The notes: generated from the letters alone by a model not told the origin. A stretch of 64,000 nucleotides of DNA from an uncultured Rubripirellula sp. (GCA_938075415.1 CALJHC010000013.1:206180-270179); one strand, 5' to 3'; counted from the stretch's first letter, positions 17,652 through 27,612 are shown. Translations and numbers: made by a program.

Positions 17652-19054
17652 GTCTTCAGTAAGTCAATAGCTTCGAATGAATGGAACCCGTGATCAAGGA
17701 ATTGAGAAATCAGGCGATGAGTGACCTTGCCGATCAGACAACAAGAACAAGCGACTGCATCTTAGGTCTGGTTCAAGGTGACACAGGGCCCGTTCTCTCG
17801 TTGAATCGACGCGCATCCATCAATGGAAAAATTATCAAATGTTTCGGTTCCCAAAAACAATCAAATCTCATAATAGCCTGACAAAATCATCCATTGGTTC
17901 AGTAACATCGGATCCTGCCCCCCCCTTTGCAAAGTCGTCCTCAACGGTTGCTAACAACGCAACCCTGGATGACAGGGCCAGCGGTTCCAATCACTTGGCA
18001 AAGAAACATCGATCGATCCCAATCCCCTGAATCCAGATCAGCAAATTAGCCTGTTCGGTGCAACAAAGCTTCAGCTTGATCCTTACATGCTGGATATCCA
18101 AGACACGTTGCCGCAAGTAATGAACAGCATCAAGGCTGCGATCGCCACAACCCATGCCATGCGGGAAAATAATGCTGACTCAACGGGCGACGGAATGATC
18201 AGTTGAAGCCCTTCTTGGCGTTCTCTGACCCTCTGCCCCGGATCGATTGACATCATTTCGCTGCATCGGTTCGAAAATGCAGTTGGAGCTTTACGCCCAT
18301 TCCCACACTCTTGGTTCAACGTGCTCGGACATTCGAGTTAGGAATCAATGCGTAAAAAGCCATGAAATGCGTTCCCCAGATACCGATTGCATCAGTCGAT
18401 GGATACCTTCCAAAGACCAGATCTGCAGTGCATTTCCAGAAGACGCGATCATGCCCCTCAGCCACATTCCTCATTCGAATGAAGACCCTCGAAGCTTTTG
18501 CCCCTTTGGTCAGGCAGAAGAATATCCAATCAATGGCAACTCATCATCCCCCGATAGGCGATTAGAGGCGGAATATTGCCAACAATGAGAAAAACACTTT
18601 AGCAATTTGCATCCACCAATTGGCCGATCAAGCTGCTGGTCCCCAAAGGTCAATCGTCGATGAACTTCATCGGCAGCGACCTAGCAAGGCTCCACTGGGT
18701 CGTGAACTCCAAAAAACCGACACAATCACGATCACAGCTTGCTCGGTCGCGCACCACTCGACTCCGCGGTCGGTTGCCCAGCCATCAGGCCACCACGCCT
18801 TTCACTCCAGAAAAAAGCAGAGACAGTACCGCAACACCTTGACAAGCAACCGTCCCCCCTCACTTGGTGCAGGACGTGTTTTTTCGCCCTCCGCAAATCA
18901 ATTTCCGGATAGTCAGAGCAGATGCAGAACCGACTTAAATCACACCAGCCGGATCGCATTTTTTTCTTGCGCTACTGGCCCCCAAAGACCTGGCCCCCAA
19001 AGACCTGGGTTCAAGCATAAGCACTCGAGGTCGAACTCTCTGCACCCAGTTGGC
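17652..19054. other. Long intergenic region, possibly with a decayed reading frame
   Basis: About 1.4 kb, the longest gene-poor stretch here. The plus strand has protein-like stretches in successive frames between 17681 and 18206, described separately. From 18210 to 19054 I see no supportable gene; a 294-codon plus frame at 18620-19501 runs across the 3' end of the oxidoreductase gene and reads as low-complexity noise. A 15-base doublet (ctggcccccaaagac) lies near 18977-19006. Confidence 0.5.
17681..18206 (+). pseudogene. Candidate frame-broken gene relic
   Basis: Three overlapping plus-strand frames follow each other. One runs from 17681 to 17881. One runs from 17839 to 18030 and includes SSIGSVTSDPAPPFAKSSST. 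One, without a usable start, is open from 17973 to 18206 and includes NPDQQISLFGATKLQLDPY and ends GDGMIS. The last stretch in particular reads like real protein (balanced residues, amphipathic spacing). Two frame changes would be needed to join all three. I do not recognise a family. It could be a pseudogene, sequencing error in a true gene, or chance. Confidence 0.3.
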
Positions 19055-20539
19055 TCAGACCTCCGAAAGTTCGGGGACTCGGAAACCCGCATTGTTATCG
19101 TCTTTCAGCAAAGCATTTGCCTCATCCGCAAAATCGCCGGTGTGGGTTTCTGTCTTGGGATCGAATGTAAGCCATGGACCAACCGTGTATTGCTCCTTGT
19201 CTTCCGGCAGCCCGACACCATCTCGCATGATTTCATGCAACTTCATGAAGTGGTCAGCCGCATCGGTGTTGTCCCCGAAGGCACCCGCCTTGGCGTTAAA
19301 CGGTACTTTCTGCCCAAGTCGATAAGAGTTGTTGATCAAATGCCCGAGGACGCAGCCGTAATGAGCATCTTCGACATTACCGTTGGCCATACTCGGATCT
19401 CCCGCACGAACCGCTGCGATGAAGGCTCCCCAATTTCCACCCGGTGTGACACTACCGCGCGGCACCTCGAGTGGCTCCGCTTTCTTTTCGCCCGGCCTTA
19501 GGATCTGATATCGCCCCTCTCCGGTGATCTTGCTCCCGTCTTCCAAGTAGTATTCGTTAAAAACTTCTCGTTTATAACCTTCGTAATTGACGTTTCGCAC
19601 GTTGAACATTACCTGCTGCCCATTAGGAAATTCAGCAAGACCGAACATGGTGTTGGGTGTCTCCCCCTGGTCCTCCCAATTGAAGCGACCACCGATAGCC
19701 ATGACCCGAACGGGATGCGTCTGATCCGGGTTCAACGCCCATCGAGCAACATCAAGTTGATGTGTGCCCTGATTGTTAAGATCGCCGTTTCCGGTCTTCC
19801 AAAACCAATGCCAATCATAGGGGTGATAGTTATCGTGGTAATCACTGATCACCGCGGGGCCTTTCCAAAGATCCCAATCAAGATTAGCCGGCGGTGGACC
19901 AATGGGCTCGTGACCGATCGATCCACGTGGCTTGCAACAGTAGCCATAGGAAATCTTCAACGGTGGAAGATCACCGCGATGCAACGCCTCGTGCAGTCCG
20001 GCAATCCCGGCATCACTTCGACGCTGAGTTCCGTGCTGAATAACAACCCCATATTTCTTCTGCGCCTCCACGGCGATTCGGCCCTCACCCACATCGTGGC
20101 TCATTGGTTTCTCGACATAGACATGTTTGCCCGCCTGCGCCGCCCAGATTGTCATCAGTGAGTGCCAATGATTGGGCGTGGCGATCGAGATAGCATCAAC
20201 GGAAGGATCTTCCAAAACCTTCCTAATGTCTCGAGCCTCCTTGGTGGCAAAATTTCCTTCGCTGCGTTTCTCCAAACCGCTCATCGCACGAGCCCGAACA
20301 CGATCGTCCGGATCAATCACATAGGCAACTTCGACGTTGGACTGACCCAACCAACCACTCAGATGGGACTGCCCCCGCCCATTTAATCCAGCGACAGCAA
20401 TTCGAACCCGTTCGCTGGCGCCGTTCACCTGCCCTGAGGCTCGCGTGCCGTTAATCATGAAAGAACCTCCGATTGCAGAGGTTGCTTTTAAGAAGGAACG
20501 CCGCGATGGTTGAGCCGGTGGTGTTTTCTTCAAGGTCAT
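19055..20539 (-). CDS. Exported Gfo/Idh/MocA-family oxidoreductase
   Basis: 494 residues from ATG 20539; the frame continues to 20671, but only the later start puts the twin-arginine leader (SRRSFLKATSAIGGSF) near the N-terminus, with AGAAGAGA upstream. A Rossmann fold begins VRIAVAGLNGRGQSHLSGW. The family signature Lys is in YVEKPMSHDVGEG. The dehydrogenase/C-terminal part contains DYHDNYHPYDWHWFWKTGNG and NNQGTHQLDVARWAL. Members oxidise or reduce sugars and cyclitols with NAD(P) or a tightly bound cofactor, and in planctomycetes many are exported by Tat with cofactor already inserted. The substrate cannot be read from sequence. A second, differently built member is at 31157-32650. Confidence 0.93.
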   Translation of the reverse strand: MTLKKTPPAQPSRRSFLKATSAIGGSFMINGTRASGQVNGASERVRIAVAGLNGRGQSHLSGWLGQSNVEVAYVIDPDDRVRARAMSGLEKRSEGNFATKEARDIRKVLEDPSVDAISIATPNHWHSLMTIWAAQAGKHVYVEKPMSHDVGEGRIAVEAQKKYGVVIQHGTQRRSDAGIAGLHEALHRGDLPPLKISYGYCCKPRGSIGHEPIGPPPANLDWDLWKGPAVISDYHDNYHPYDWHWFWKTGNGDLNNQGTHQLDVARWALNPDQTHPVRVMAIGGRFNWEDQGETPNTMFGLAEFPNGQQVMFNVRNVNYEGYKREVFNEYYLEDGSKITGEGRYQILRPGEKKAEPLEVPRGSVTPGGNWGAFIAAVRAGDPSMANGNVEDAHYGCVLGHLINNSYRLGQKVPFNAKAGAFGDNTDAADHFMKLHEIMRDGVGLPEDKEQYTVGPWLTFDPKTETHTGDFADEANALLKDDNNAGFRVPELSEV

Positions 20540-20570
20540 GACAGTCTCTTCTAGCGGTTCTAAAGTCAGG

Positions 20571-20828
20571 TTAGGAAGTCTCGATTCCTCCTCGCGGACG
20601 CTGATCCTCATGCGATGGGACAGCGACCGGAAAGTATTCGAATCCCCAATATAACGGTTCACGAACACCATCGCAGCATCGAGCCATCTTGGGATTGATC
20701 ATGAGGTCACCGCACCTGACCTCAAGTGATGCGTCACCGGATCCTTCGCCAAAGTTCATCAAATGCCCCCACGACAAGGACGAGACTTTCGCATCGTTTG
20801 AGTGGTTGACTTGAACCGGGCAACTCAA
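20571..20828 (-). CDS. Possible small cysteine-containing protein
   Basis: An 85-codon frame starting at TTG (an internal ATG would give 62 residues, MNFGEGSGDASLEVRCGD). It ends 31 bases upstream of the oxidoreductase start. The sequence (MARCCDGVREPLYWGFEYF) looks protein-like, but no family is recognised and no strong ribosome-binding site is seen. It could be a small leader gene of the oxidoreductase or a chance frame in its 5' region. Confidence 0.3.
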   Translation of the reverse strand: MSCPVQVNHSNDAKVSSLSWGHLMNFGEGSGDASLEVRCGDLMINPKMARCCDGVREPLYWGFEYFPVAVPSHEDQRPRGGIETS

Positions 20829-21062
20829 TTTTTCTCATCCAAAACCGTCGGGATCGCGTTTTTGCTTGAATTTAGAAACAAGAAATCCCGTGTTAGGATG
20901 GAGGGATCGATATGGGAAAGTTCTGGGTTTGTGTGATTCCCATCCTTCACCTTCGAAAAAAAAACGACGAATCATCCACTCGCCGCCGACTTTACGGTGA
21001 CAAGGAGGGAAGTTGACGTAAGAATTTCTCTCACCCCCTCCTAAACCAGTTGGCTAAAGATC

Positions 21063-21437
21063 ATGGCAAAGAAAAAACACGCCGCCTCCAGCGAAGACAA
21101 GAAAACGAGCAGTGACACACCCAATTTTGAGAACTCACTCTCGGAAGTCGAGCAGATCGTTTCCAGGCTCGAGAGCGGCAGCTTGGGACTTTCTGAATCG
21201 CTCGAACAGTACGAATCGGGTATCCGACAACTCAAGCACTGTCATCAAATCCTCGATGCGGCCGAACAAAAAGTCAGCTTATTGGCAGGATTTGACGCCG
21301 ACGGCAACCCAATCGAGGAGTCGCTCTCTGCTCAAGCAGCCACGCGTGGATCCAGTCGCAAGGCCTCGGTTTCAACCACCAACAAGAGCCGGGATGAGGA
21401 CGATGCCGAAAATCAGGACGCTGAAGCACTGTTTTAG
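21063..21437 (+). CDS. xseB: Exodeoxyribonuclease VII small subunit
   Basis: 124 residues. The core NFENSLSEVEQIVSRLESG, then GLSESLEQYESGIRQLKHC and LDAAEQKVSLL, is the typical two-helix XseB hairpin. The C-terminal 45 residues are a charged, Ser-rich tail beyond the usual length of about 80. XseB binds several copies to XseA to form the single-strand exonuclease VII of DNA repair. The xseA gene is not next to it. It is the first of the xseB-ispA-dxs-nadK run, with 16 bases to ispA. Upstream, 20895-20946 contains two mutually exclusive 7-bp pairings, aggatgg with ccatcct and atgggaa with ttcccat. Confidence 0.93.
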   Translation: MAKKKHAASSEDKKTSSDTPNFENSLSEVEQIVSRLESGSLGLSESLEQYESGIRQLKHCHQILDAAEQKVSLLAGFDADGNPIEESLSAQAATRGSSRKASVSTTNKSRDEDDAENQDAEALF

Positions 21438-21453
21438 TTAGCGATCCAATGAA

Positions 21454-22476
21454 GTGTCTCTGAGCATAAAACAGCTCGCTTTCAACGCAAAAGACGTCAA
21501 GTTAATGAATCCTGCGCCGACTCCCACCCCTTCGTCTGAGGATCCGACAGGTTTTGCAGACCTACGGCCAAGCATTGAGTCGGCACTTGCTTCAGCCTGC
21601 CAATTCAATGAGGGCTGCCCGAGTCGACTCGGGGATGCAATGCGTTACGCTGTTTTGGCGCCCGGTAAACGGCTTCGCCCCGCTTTGGTTTTGATGGCAG
21701 CGGAAGCGTGTGGTGGTGAGATGGATTCGGCAATGCCAGGTGCGGTGGCAGTCGAAATGATTCATGCCTATTCGCTCATCCACGATGATTTACCCGCCAT
21801 GGATGATGACGATTTAAGGCGAGGCCGCCCAACCTGCCACATTGAATTTGATGAACCCACCGCGATCCTCGCTGGAGATGCATTGATCGCGGAGGCTTTC
21901 TCGCACCTCGCTAACCAGATCGAGGATCCAAATCGAATCGTCGAGGCGGTGCGCACGCTCTCCAAAGCTGCTGGTGCTGCTCATCTGGTCGGTGGCCAGG
22001 CGGATGATCTTGCGGCTGAGCGAGATGGAAAGGATGAGATCAATCAAGACGTCAAACTTGCCTCCAAAGCATTTACGAGTGATTCAATAGCAGCAGACCT
22101 GGCTTTTTTAGAATCCATTCACCATCGAAAAACGGGTGCATTGATCGCAGCCTCTCTCGATCTCGGTGCAATACTGGGGGGAGGAACAAACGATCAACGA
22201 GACGCTCTTGCTCAATATGCCTCACTTGTGGGCCTGGCGTTTCAGGTCGTGGATGACCTTCTCGATTTCACCTCTGACGCTGAGTCGATGGGAAAACGCA
22301 CGGGGAAGGACGCAGAGAGAGGAAAATTGACCTACCCCGGATTGCTCGGAATCGAGGGAGCCCAGCAACGCGCGGACCAGTTGATTATTGAGGCGAAGCG
22401 GCAAATTAGCGTTTTCGAGAATCGTCAAAGGCGGTTATCATGTCTAGCTACCTATGTCTTGGAGCGAAGTCATTGA
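21454..22476 (+). CDS. ispA: Polyprenyl (farnesyl/geranylgeranyl) diphosphate synthase
   Basis: 340 residues from GTG; an ATG at 21505 (MNPAPTPTPSSED) is a possible later start. The enzyme condenses isopentenyl diphosphate with allylic diphosphates. Visible motifs are APGKRLRPALVL (substrate phosphate binding), the first Asp-rich motif DDLPAMDDDDLRRGRPT near 111-127, HHRKTGALI, and the second Asp-rich motif DDLLDFTSD. Chain length cannot be fixed from the motif alone; the Leu at the fourth position before the first motif (YSLIHDD) fits short to medium products. The 3' end overlaps dxs by 37 bases, so translation is coupled and the two pathway steps are co-produced. Confidence 0.94.
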   Translation: MSLSIKQLAFNAKDVKLMNPAPTPTPSSEDPTGFADLRPSIESALASACQFNEGCPSRLGDAMRYAVLAPGKRLRPALVLMAAEACGGEMDSAMPGAVAVEMIHAYSLIHDDLPAMDDDDLRRGRPTCHIEFDEPTAILAGDALIAEAFSHLANQIEDPNRIVEAVRTLSKAAGAAHLVGGQADDLAAERDGKDEINQDVKLASKAFTSDSIAADLAFLESIHHRKTGALIAASLDLGAILGGGTNDQRDALAQYASLVGLAFQVVDDLLDFTSDAESMGKRTGKDAERGKLTYPGLLGIEGAQQRADQLIIEAKRQISVFENRQRRLSCLATYVLERSH

Positions 22477-24398
22477 ATGCGTCTACCCCCCGGCAACCAA
22501 AGCAAACCGTCGGCCCCCATCCGATTTTGGCCTCTCTCGATAGTGCCGAACCTCTCAAATCATTTTCGCCCAGCCAATTGGAGTCAGCAGCTGCTGAGAT
22601 CCGAGATGTCCTGTGCAACCTACTCTCGACCCGAACGGCTCATTTCGCTTCCAATCTTGGCGTGGTTGAGCTCTGCCTCGCTCTTCACTGTGAATTTGAT
22701 TTCCGGTACGACCGGCTGATTTGGGACACCGGTCACCAAATCTACCCACACAAACTGGTCACAGGCCGTTACCACGAATTCCCGGGAATTCGCACCAGTG
22801 GCGGATTGATGGGATATCCCAACCCTCATGAAAGCCCCTACGACCTTTTCATGACAGGACATGCTGGCAGCAGTGTCAGCACGGCAGTAGGACTTCGAAG
22901 CGGGGACGTTCTCTCGGGGGAATCCGACCGACGCACGGTGGCCGTCATCGGTGACGGAGCATTCCCGAGTGGTATTGTCTTCGAAGCGATGAACAATGCC
23001 GGTGAACTACAAGACGATCTGACCATCGTCCTCAACGACAACAAAATGTCCATCTGCCCACGAGTTGGATCCGTTGCATCGTACTTGGATCGACTTCGCG
23101 ACAACCCTTTCTACACCGGTTTAAAAAGCGAAGTGATTCGCCTCCTTGATCGCGTGCCGATGTTTGGCGACCCAACGGAACGCTTTTTGGCGCAAACCAA
23201 AGAAGCGCTCAAAGCTGGATTTTTGGGAGGTATGCTTTTTGAGGAACTCAACATTCGCTACATCGGACCAATCGATGGTCATGACATTAGCTTGGTGCGA
23301 AAATACTTGGCGATGACCCGCGAAATGAAAGGCCCGGTCCTGCTTCATGTGGTCACCGAAAAAGGGCACGGTTACAAGCCCGCCGCTGATGATCCCGTCT
23401 TCTTCCACACACCTCCAGCGTTCCAGGACAATGACGGTCAGGCGATACCGCAGAAAAGTGAGGGACTTCCGCCCTACACACAGCATGCTCGCGAAGCAAT
23501 CCGAAAACACATGGCCAGTGACAAACGTGTCACCGTCATCACTGCTGCGATGTGCCAAGGGAACAAACTGGAACCAATTCGAGAACAGTTCCCCGAGCAA
23601 TTTTTTGATGTGGGGATTTGTGAGTCACATGCGGTCGCGTTTGCCGCTGGTCAATGCAAGACCGGCTCACGACCCATCGTGGACATCTACAGCACCTTTC
23701 TTCAGCGAAGCTTTGACCAGATCTTTCAGGAGGTCGCTCTCCAGGACCTTCCCGTCGTCTTCATGCTCGATCGTGCGGGCCTGACGGGTCCCGATGGACC
23801 GACACACCATGGATTATTCGACATTAGCTACATGCGGGTCTTCCCAAATATGATTTGCATGGCCCCCGCCTACGCTGCGGAAGTCGAACCCATGCTCGAT
23901 TTTGCCCTCAAGCAAGATCACCCATGCAGTATGAGATACCCCAAAGCCTCGGCCTCCGACGCCAACCATCAACCCTCCGAAATCGAACTCGGCAAAAGCG
24001 AAACCATTCGCCACGGAACAGATGGCACGATTGTTGCCTTTGGAGCGATGTTGGAAAATGCAATCGCTGCTGCCGAACTGCTCGAAGGAGAATTAGACGT
24101 CAGCGTGATCAACGCCAGATTCGCCAAACCAATGGATTCCGAGATGGTTCGGGAAACATTAACTCGAGACAAGTTTGTTCTCACCGTTGAAGAAGGCACG
24201 ATCCTCGGTGGATTCGGATCGGCGTTTCTTGAATCAGCGGTTGCTCAGAAATTGGATACCCGAGCAGTACGAACCATTGCACTACCTGACAAATTCATCG
24301 AGCATGGAAACCGCAACGAACTGCTGCACCAAAACGGCCTCAGCGCTGAACAAATCGCGGATGCTTGTCGTGAATTTGCCGCTTGCTCCTCAAACTAG
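22440..24398 (+). CDS. dxs: 1-deoxy-D-xylulose-5-phosphate synthase
   Basis: 652 residues. This thiamine-diphosphate enzyme makes DXP from pyruvate and glyceraldehyde-3-phosphate, the first step of the MEP isoprenoid pathway. Visible parts are the N-terminal His in FASNLGVVEL and WDTGHQIYPHK, the ThDP/metal motif GDGAFPSGIVFEAMNNAG ending in LNDNKMSI, IDGHDI, the transketolase pyrimidine domain (DVGICESHAVAFAAG, DRAGLTGPDGPTHHG) and a C-terminal domain with VEEGTILGGFGSAF. GAFPSG replaces the more usual GALTGG. The N-terminus has about 25 extra residues. It directly follows ispA, which supplies a functional link. Confidence 0.96.
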   Translation: MSSYLCLGAKSLNASTPRQPKQTVGPHPILASLDSAEPLKSFSPSQLESAAAEIRDVLCNLLSTRTAHFASNLGVVELCLALHCEFDFRYDRLIWDTGHQIYPHKLVTGRYHEFPGIRTSGGLMGYPNPHESPYDLFMTGHAGSSVSTAVGLRSGDVLSGESDRRTVAVIGDGAFPSGIVFEAMNNAGELQDDLTIVLNDNKMSICPRVGSVASYLDRLRDNPFYTGLKSEVIRLLDRVPMFGDPTERFLAQTKEALKAGFLGGMLFEELNIRYIGPIDGHDISLVRKYLAMTREMKGPVLLHVVTEKGHGYKPAADDPVFFHTPPAFQDNDGQAIPQKSEGLPPYTQHAREAIRKHMASDKRVTVITAAMCQGNKLEPIREQFPEQFFDVGICESHAVAFAAGQCKTGSRPIVDIYSTFLQRSFDQIFQEVALQDLPVVFMLDRAGLTGPDGPTHHGLFDISYMRVFPNMICMAPAYAAEVEPMLDFALKQDHPCSMRYPKASASDANHQPSEIELGKSETIRHGTDGTIVAFGAMLENAIAAAELLEGELDVSVINARFAKPMDSEMVRETLTRDKFVLTVEEGTILGGFGSAFLESAVAQKLDTRAVRTIALPDKFIEHGNRNELLHQNGLSAEQIADACREFAACSSN

Positions 24399-24536
24399 AT
24401 AAATGGGCAATGCCTCGTGGTTCGATCGCATGCGGTCACCTCATTATCCCAGATGGGAAGGGTTCACGGGATCCTAATCATACCCCATATCGGTTCAAAA
24501 CTGACGATCCATCGAGTCACATAAGAGATCTCAGCC

Positions 24537-25421
24537 ATGCCTCCCGAATCATTACCGCCTTGGATGCATGACCCGAGTGTGCGACCCCGAGTGGTGATTC
24601 TTGGAGCTCCTGATCGCGAGCGGGTTCAAGCTGAACTGAAACGTCTTCGTCCGGCCATCGCACGCCATGCCGAGATCATCGCGGAAGACCTTTCCTTTCG
24701 TTACGTTTTCGAAGATGGTCAGCAAGATCTGGTGATCGTTCTCGGTGGCGACGGCTCAATCTTACAGGCAGCCAGGCAGATGGGCCGTCACCAGACCCCG
24801 GTCTTAGGAATCAATTGTGGCCGATTAGGATTCTTGGCAGATTTAGCACCCGATGATTTCCTTGAAACCTGGCCCAAGCTCACCCAGGGTGCTTTCGAAG
24901 TCGTCGATCACCTGATGCTTCGTACCAGCCTGATTCATGATGGCACCGTTACCGCTGAACAACTTGCCCTCAACGAGGCAGCCGTTCTTGGGGGGCCACC
25001 TTATCAAATTCTTGATATCGACCTGTACGCCGATGGGCACCTTGCAACTCGCTATCGTTGCGACGGGCTAATTGTCGCAACGCCTGTTGGATCGACTGCG
25101 CAAAATCTCTCCGCCGGCGGCCCAATATTACGTCGACACCTCCAAGCAATCGTGCTCTCCCCCATCAGTCCCCACACCCTGACCTATCGACCTCTTGTTG
25201 ATTCTGCGGACACGCAACTTGAACTAACCGTTGATGAGCCGAACGAATCGACGAGCATTGTGGTGGATGGTCGAGTCTTAGGCAAACTGTCACCCGGAGA
25301 CCGAGTAAAGATCCAGAGAGCAGAGGAGACCTTTCGGATGCTCTCGGTGCGTGGAAGAGACGATTACCGTGTGCTCCGCGAAAAACTAGGCTGGGGTGGT
25401 TCCGTACCATCAAATCGGTAG
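24537..25421 (+). CDS. nadK: NAD kinase
   Basis: 294 residues. It phosphorylates NAD to NADP. The family motifs are present: VIVLGGDGSILQAAR (GGDG), INCGRLGFLAD, LNEAAVLGG (NE) and VATPVGSTAQNLSAGGPI. An N-terminal 17 residues (MPPESLPPWMHDPSVRP) is extra. It lies 138 bases after dxs in the same direction, so co-transcription is likely. NADP is needed downstream in the MEP pathway, which makes the grouping sensible, though this is inference. Confidence 0.95.
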   Translation: MPPESLPPWMHDPSVRPRVVILGAPDRERVQAELKRLRPAIARHAEIIAEDLSFRYVFEDGQQDLVIVLGGDGSILQAARQMGRHQTPVLGINCGRLGFLADLAPDDFLETWPKLTQGAFEVVDHLMLRTSLIHDGTVTAEQLALNEAAVLGGPPYQILDIDLYADGHLATRYRCDGLIVATPVGSTAQNLSAGGPILRRHLQAIVLSPISPHTLTYRPLVDSADTQLELTVDEPNESTSIVVDGRVLGKLSPGDRVKIQRAEETFRMLSVRGRDDYRVLREKLGWGGSVPSNR

Positions 25422-25847
25422 CATCCTCTCCCCAAAAAAGTGCCTGCGTCCTTCAAGGCCCTTTTGAGATCAAGGTAACTAAACACACCATCTCGCTTGC
25501 TGAAGAAGAAAATCGGATCAATCAAGTAGGTTAGCTGGCAGTCAGCTGGCAGCATGACGCACAATCGAGAATCCGTTACGGCGTTTTAGCTTCCTGCGTT
25601 CTGGAGTTGCTGACAAATCTCTCCAGCACAGAGCACCTCAGCCTCATTAATCGGGATCTCAATCTGACATCCAAACACTGTCATTCAATGGCGAAGGAAA
25701 ACGCCCTCGTATTGACAGCAAATTGGAAAACCATCACCCCTTCAAGAAATTCCCCGCCGGAAAACCCTGCCGTTTTGATGCAACCCAAGTTTTGAAAACG
25801 GGAATTCCCCTTGCCGTAAATCCGGAGATCTGACAACCTCGCTAATC
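25422..25847. other. Intergenic region
   Basis: About 425 bases after nadK. A short palindrome (ccttcaagg) lies near 25450, but there is no convincing terminator. Small frames on both strands have no motif. Nothing else seen. Confidence 0.45.
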
Positions 25848-25886
25848 GTGAAACTCGTCCACTTATCGCGTTGGGAGCGTGCAGTC

Positions 25887-26762
25887 GTGAGCCGCATCAA
25901 AGCTAATCTCCTCATCATTCACTGCATCATCACCTTGGGACTCCTGAATCACTCTCAGGCGGAACCGGTCGCAAAAGGGGAGGGTCACTTGCTGCGTTAC
26001 AAGATGCAGGAAGGTGATCAACTTCACTATGAAGTGACTCATGCCGCAAAAACGAAAACACGGATCCGTGGCGAAGAGGACATTTCTCAGGTCCACACCA
26101 CCAGTCAGCGACACTGGAATGTCGTTCAAGCCGAAACCAACGAATTTAAGTTCGAGCATATCCTCGACGCGGTTGCCATGACCCAGCAGCAGGGAAACCA
26201 AGGCGAATTAAGATGGGACAGCCAAGTCGACACCGAGACACCCAAGGTCTTTGGGCGGATTGCTGAACAAATCGGACAGCCACTCTCCACCATTACCGCC
26301 AGCAAGACAGGTGAAGAACTGAAGCGTGAGGCAGATACCGGAACCAAAACATCCTTAGGAATGGGTTCGCTCACACTGATGTTTCCAGAAACGCCGATCC
26401 AAGTTGGCGAGTCATGGTCAACACCACACGAGGTGAAAACACGAACCGACAATGGAGTGGTCAAGCTGATTAAAATCCGGCAACTTTACACACTTGAAAA
26501 AGTTCAAACGGGAGTCGCTTTCCTCAGAGTTCGAAGCCAACCTTTAACACCGATCAATGAAGAATCAGTTCGTGCTCAAGTGGTTCAACAACTAAGCAAT
26601 GGCACGATTCGCTTCGACATCGATAACGGCAGAATGCTGAGCAAGCAACTTGATTGGGACGAAACTGTGATTGGTTTCCAAGGCGCAAACAGCCTGATGG
26701 AATATCGCGCGCGATTCACGGAGCGACTCGTTAGTAACGCCTCATTAAATACACGACGTTAA
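25887..26762 (+). CDS. Secreted protein of unknown function
   Basis: 291 residues from GTG 25887, which has GGGAG nine bases upstream and puts the signal peptide (ANLLIIHCIITLGLLNHSQA) at the N-terminus. The frame is open from another GTG at 25848. The mature part is a single domain rich in charged residues and beta-type sequence: LLRYKMQEGDQLHYEVTH near the start, and LTLMFPETPIQVGESWS in the middle, a pattern seen in exported proteins that compare two treatment states or bind ligands. I recognise no named family with certainty. No neighbour is close, so it appears to be its own unit. Confidence 0.72.
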   Translation: MSRIKANLLIIHCIITLGLLNHSQAEPVAKGEGHLLRYKMQEGDQLHYEVTHAAKTKTRIRGEEDISQVHTTSQRHWNVVQAETNEFKFEHILDAVAMTQQQGNQGELRWDSQVDTETPKVFGRIAEQIGQPLSTITASKTGEELKREADTGTKTSLGMGSLTLMFPETPIQVGESWSTPHEVKTRTDNGVVKLIKIRQLYTLEKVQTGVAFLRVRSQPLTPINEESVRAQVVQQLSNGTIRFDIDNGRMLSKQLDWDETVIGFQGANSLMEYRARFTERLVSNASLNTRR

Positions 26763-27030
26763 ATCATTCGAGAAACGCACCCAGATGGCATCGGGGATCA
26801 AAGCCTGCGGAGTGATGATTGCCATGCCTAAAACCACTAGGCAGTGATCTTATTGCTCTCGATTCATGACTCCAGTAGGACGCAAAGTGTCTCCTGCGTG
26901 CCGAACTTTCAATTCCCTGAACGGGGCAATGCCATCAAGCCTCTTCGTCATCGTTGACTCCGTCAGATCAAGGCATCTCAAAACGGCCCGACGTGGAACC
27001 TGCTGATCTTTCTGCCGCTAACGATTGCGG

Positions 27031-27612
27031 CTAACTGCAACAATCTTGGTCGTTACCGGTTGCCTCGTAACTTTCCATAGATGGGATTTTCTTCGTGAGC
27101 ACAGAACATTGATAAATCGCTGCGATTGCGGCAATTTGAAGACTTGCGTAGGCCAGCGGAGGAATCGATCTTACGCCTTGAAGAAAGAAACTGATCCAAT
27201 GACTTTCTCTCGCACGTTCTTGTATTAGCACCTCGGCAAGAGATGGCTTGACCTCCCAACTGGAAGTGTGCTCCCAGCCTTTCGATGTCTTTCTCCAGCC
27301 GTTGGGTCGAACCGAAGTGGTGCGACGCGGTGGAAGATAAACCAGCTCGGCAACCGGTGGAAGTTCACTCGTGGAAAGCATTGGGTTGTTCACCTGTTCG
27401 GCTATTCCACCTAACGCATGAAAATGCTGCAGCTTGAGCTCAGTCTTCTCAGCACGAGCTTCACCCAAAGACTGCGGTACTCGTTGAGTCACTTGCATTT
27501 GGTGCAGGCCGAACCAAAGTGCCAAGAAAGCACAGCAGAGAATCAAGTTGTTCCGCGCTGCGCGAAAAAACCAATTTACCCACGCCGACTTAAACCTAAG
27601 AGGAAATTGCAT
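27031..27612 (-). CDS. Two-span membrane protein of unknown function
   Basis: 193 residues from ATG 27612 (MQFPLRFKSAWVNWFF); a TTG at 27666 would add 18 residues. One hydrophobic helix (NLILCCAFLALWFGL) follows a basic N-terminus. A soluble part of about 110 residues carries AEVLIQERARES. A second hydrophobic stretch (IPPLAYASLQIAAIAAIYQC) lies near the C-terminus. No family recognised. The soluble loop is predicted outside the cytoplasm by the positive-inside rule. It is isolated. Confidence 0.6.
   Translation of the reverse strand: MQFPLRFKSAWVNWFFRAARNNLILCCAFLALWFGLHQMQVTQRVPQSLGEARAEKTELKLQHFHALGGIAEQVNNPMLSTSELPPVAELVYLPPRRTTSVRPNGWRKTSKGWEHTSSWEVKPSLAEVLIQERARESHWISFFLQGVRSIPPLAYASLQIAAIAAIYQCSVLTKKIPSMESYEATGNDQDCCS

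Noticed and set aside
18620..19501. 294-codon plus-strand frame
   Set aside because: It overlaps the 3' end of the well-supported oxidoreductase gene on the other strand, has low-complexity Arg/Ser/Pro content and no family motif or ribosome-binding site.
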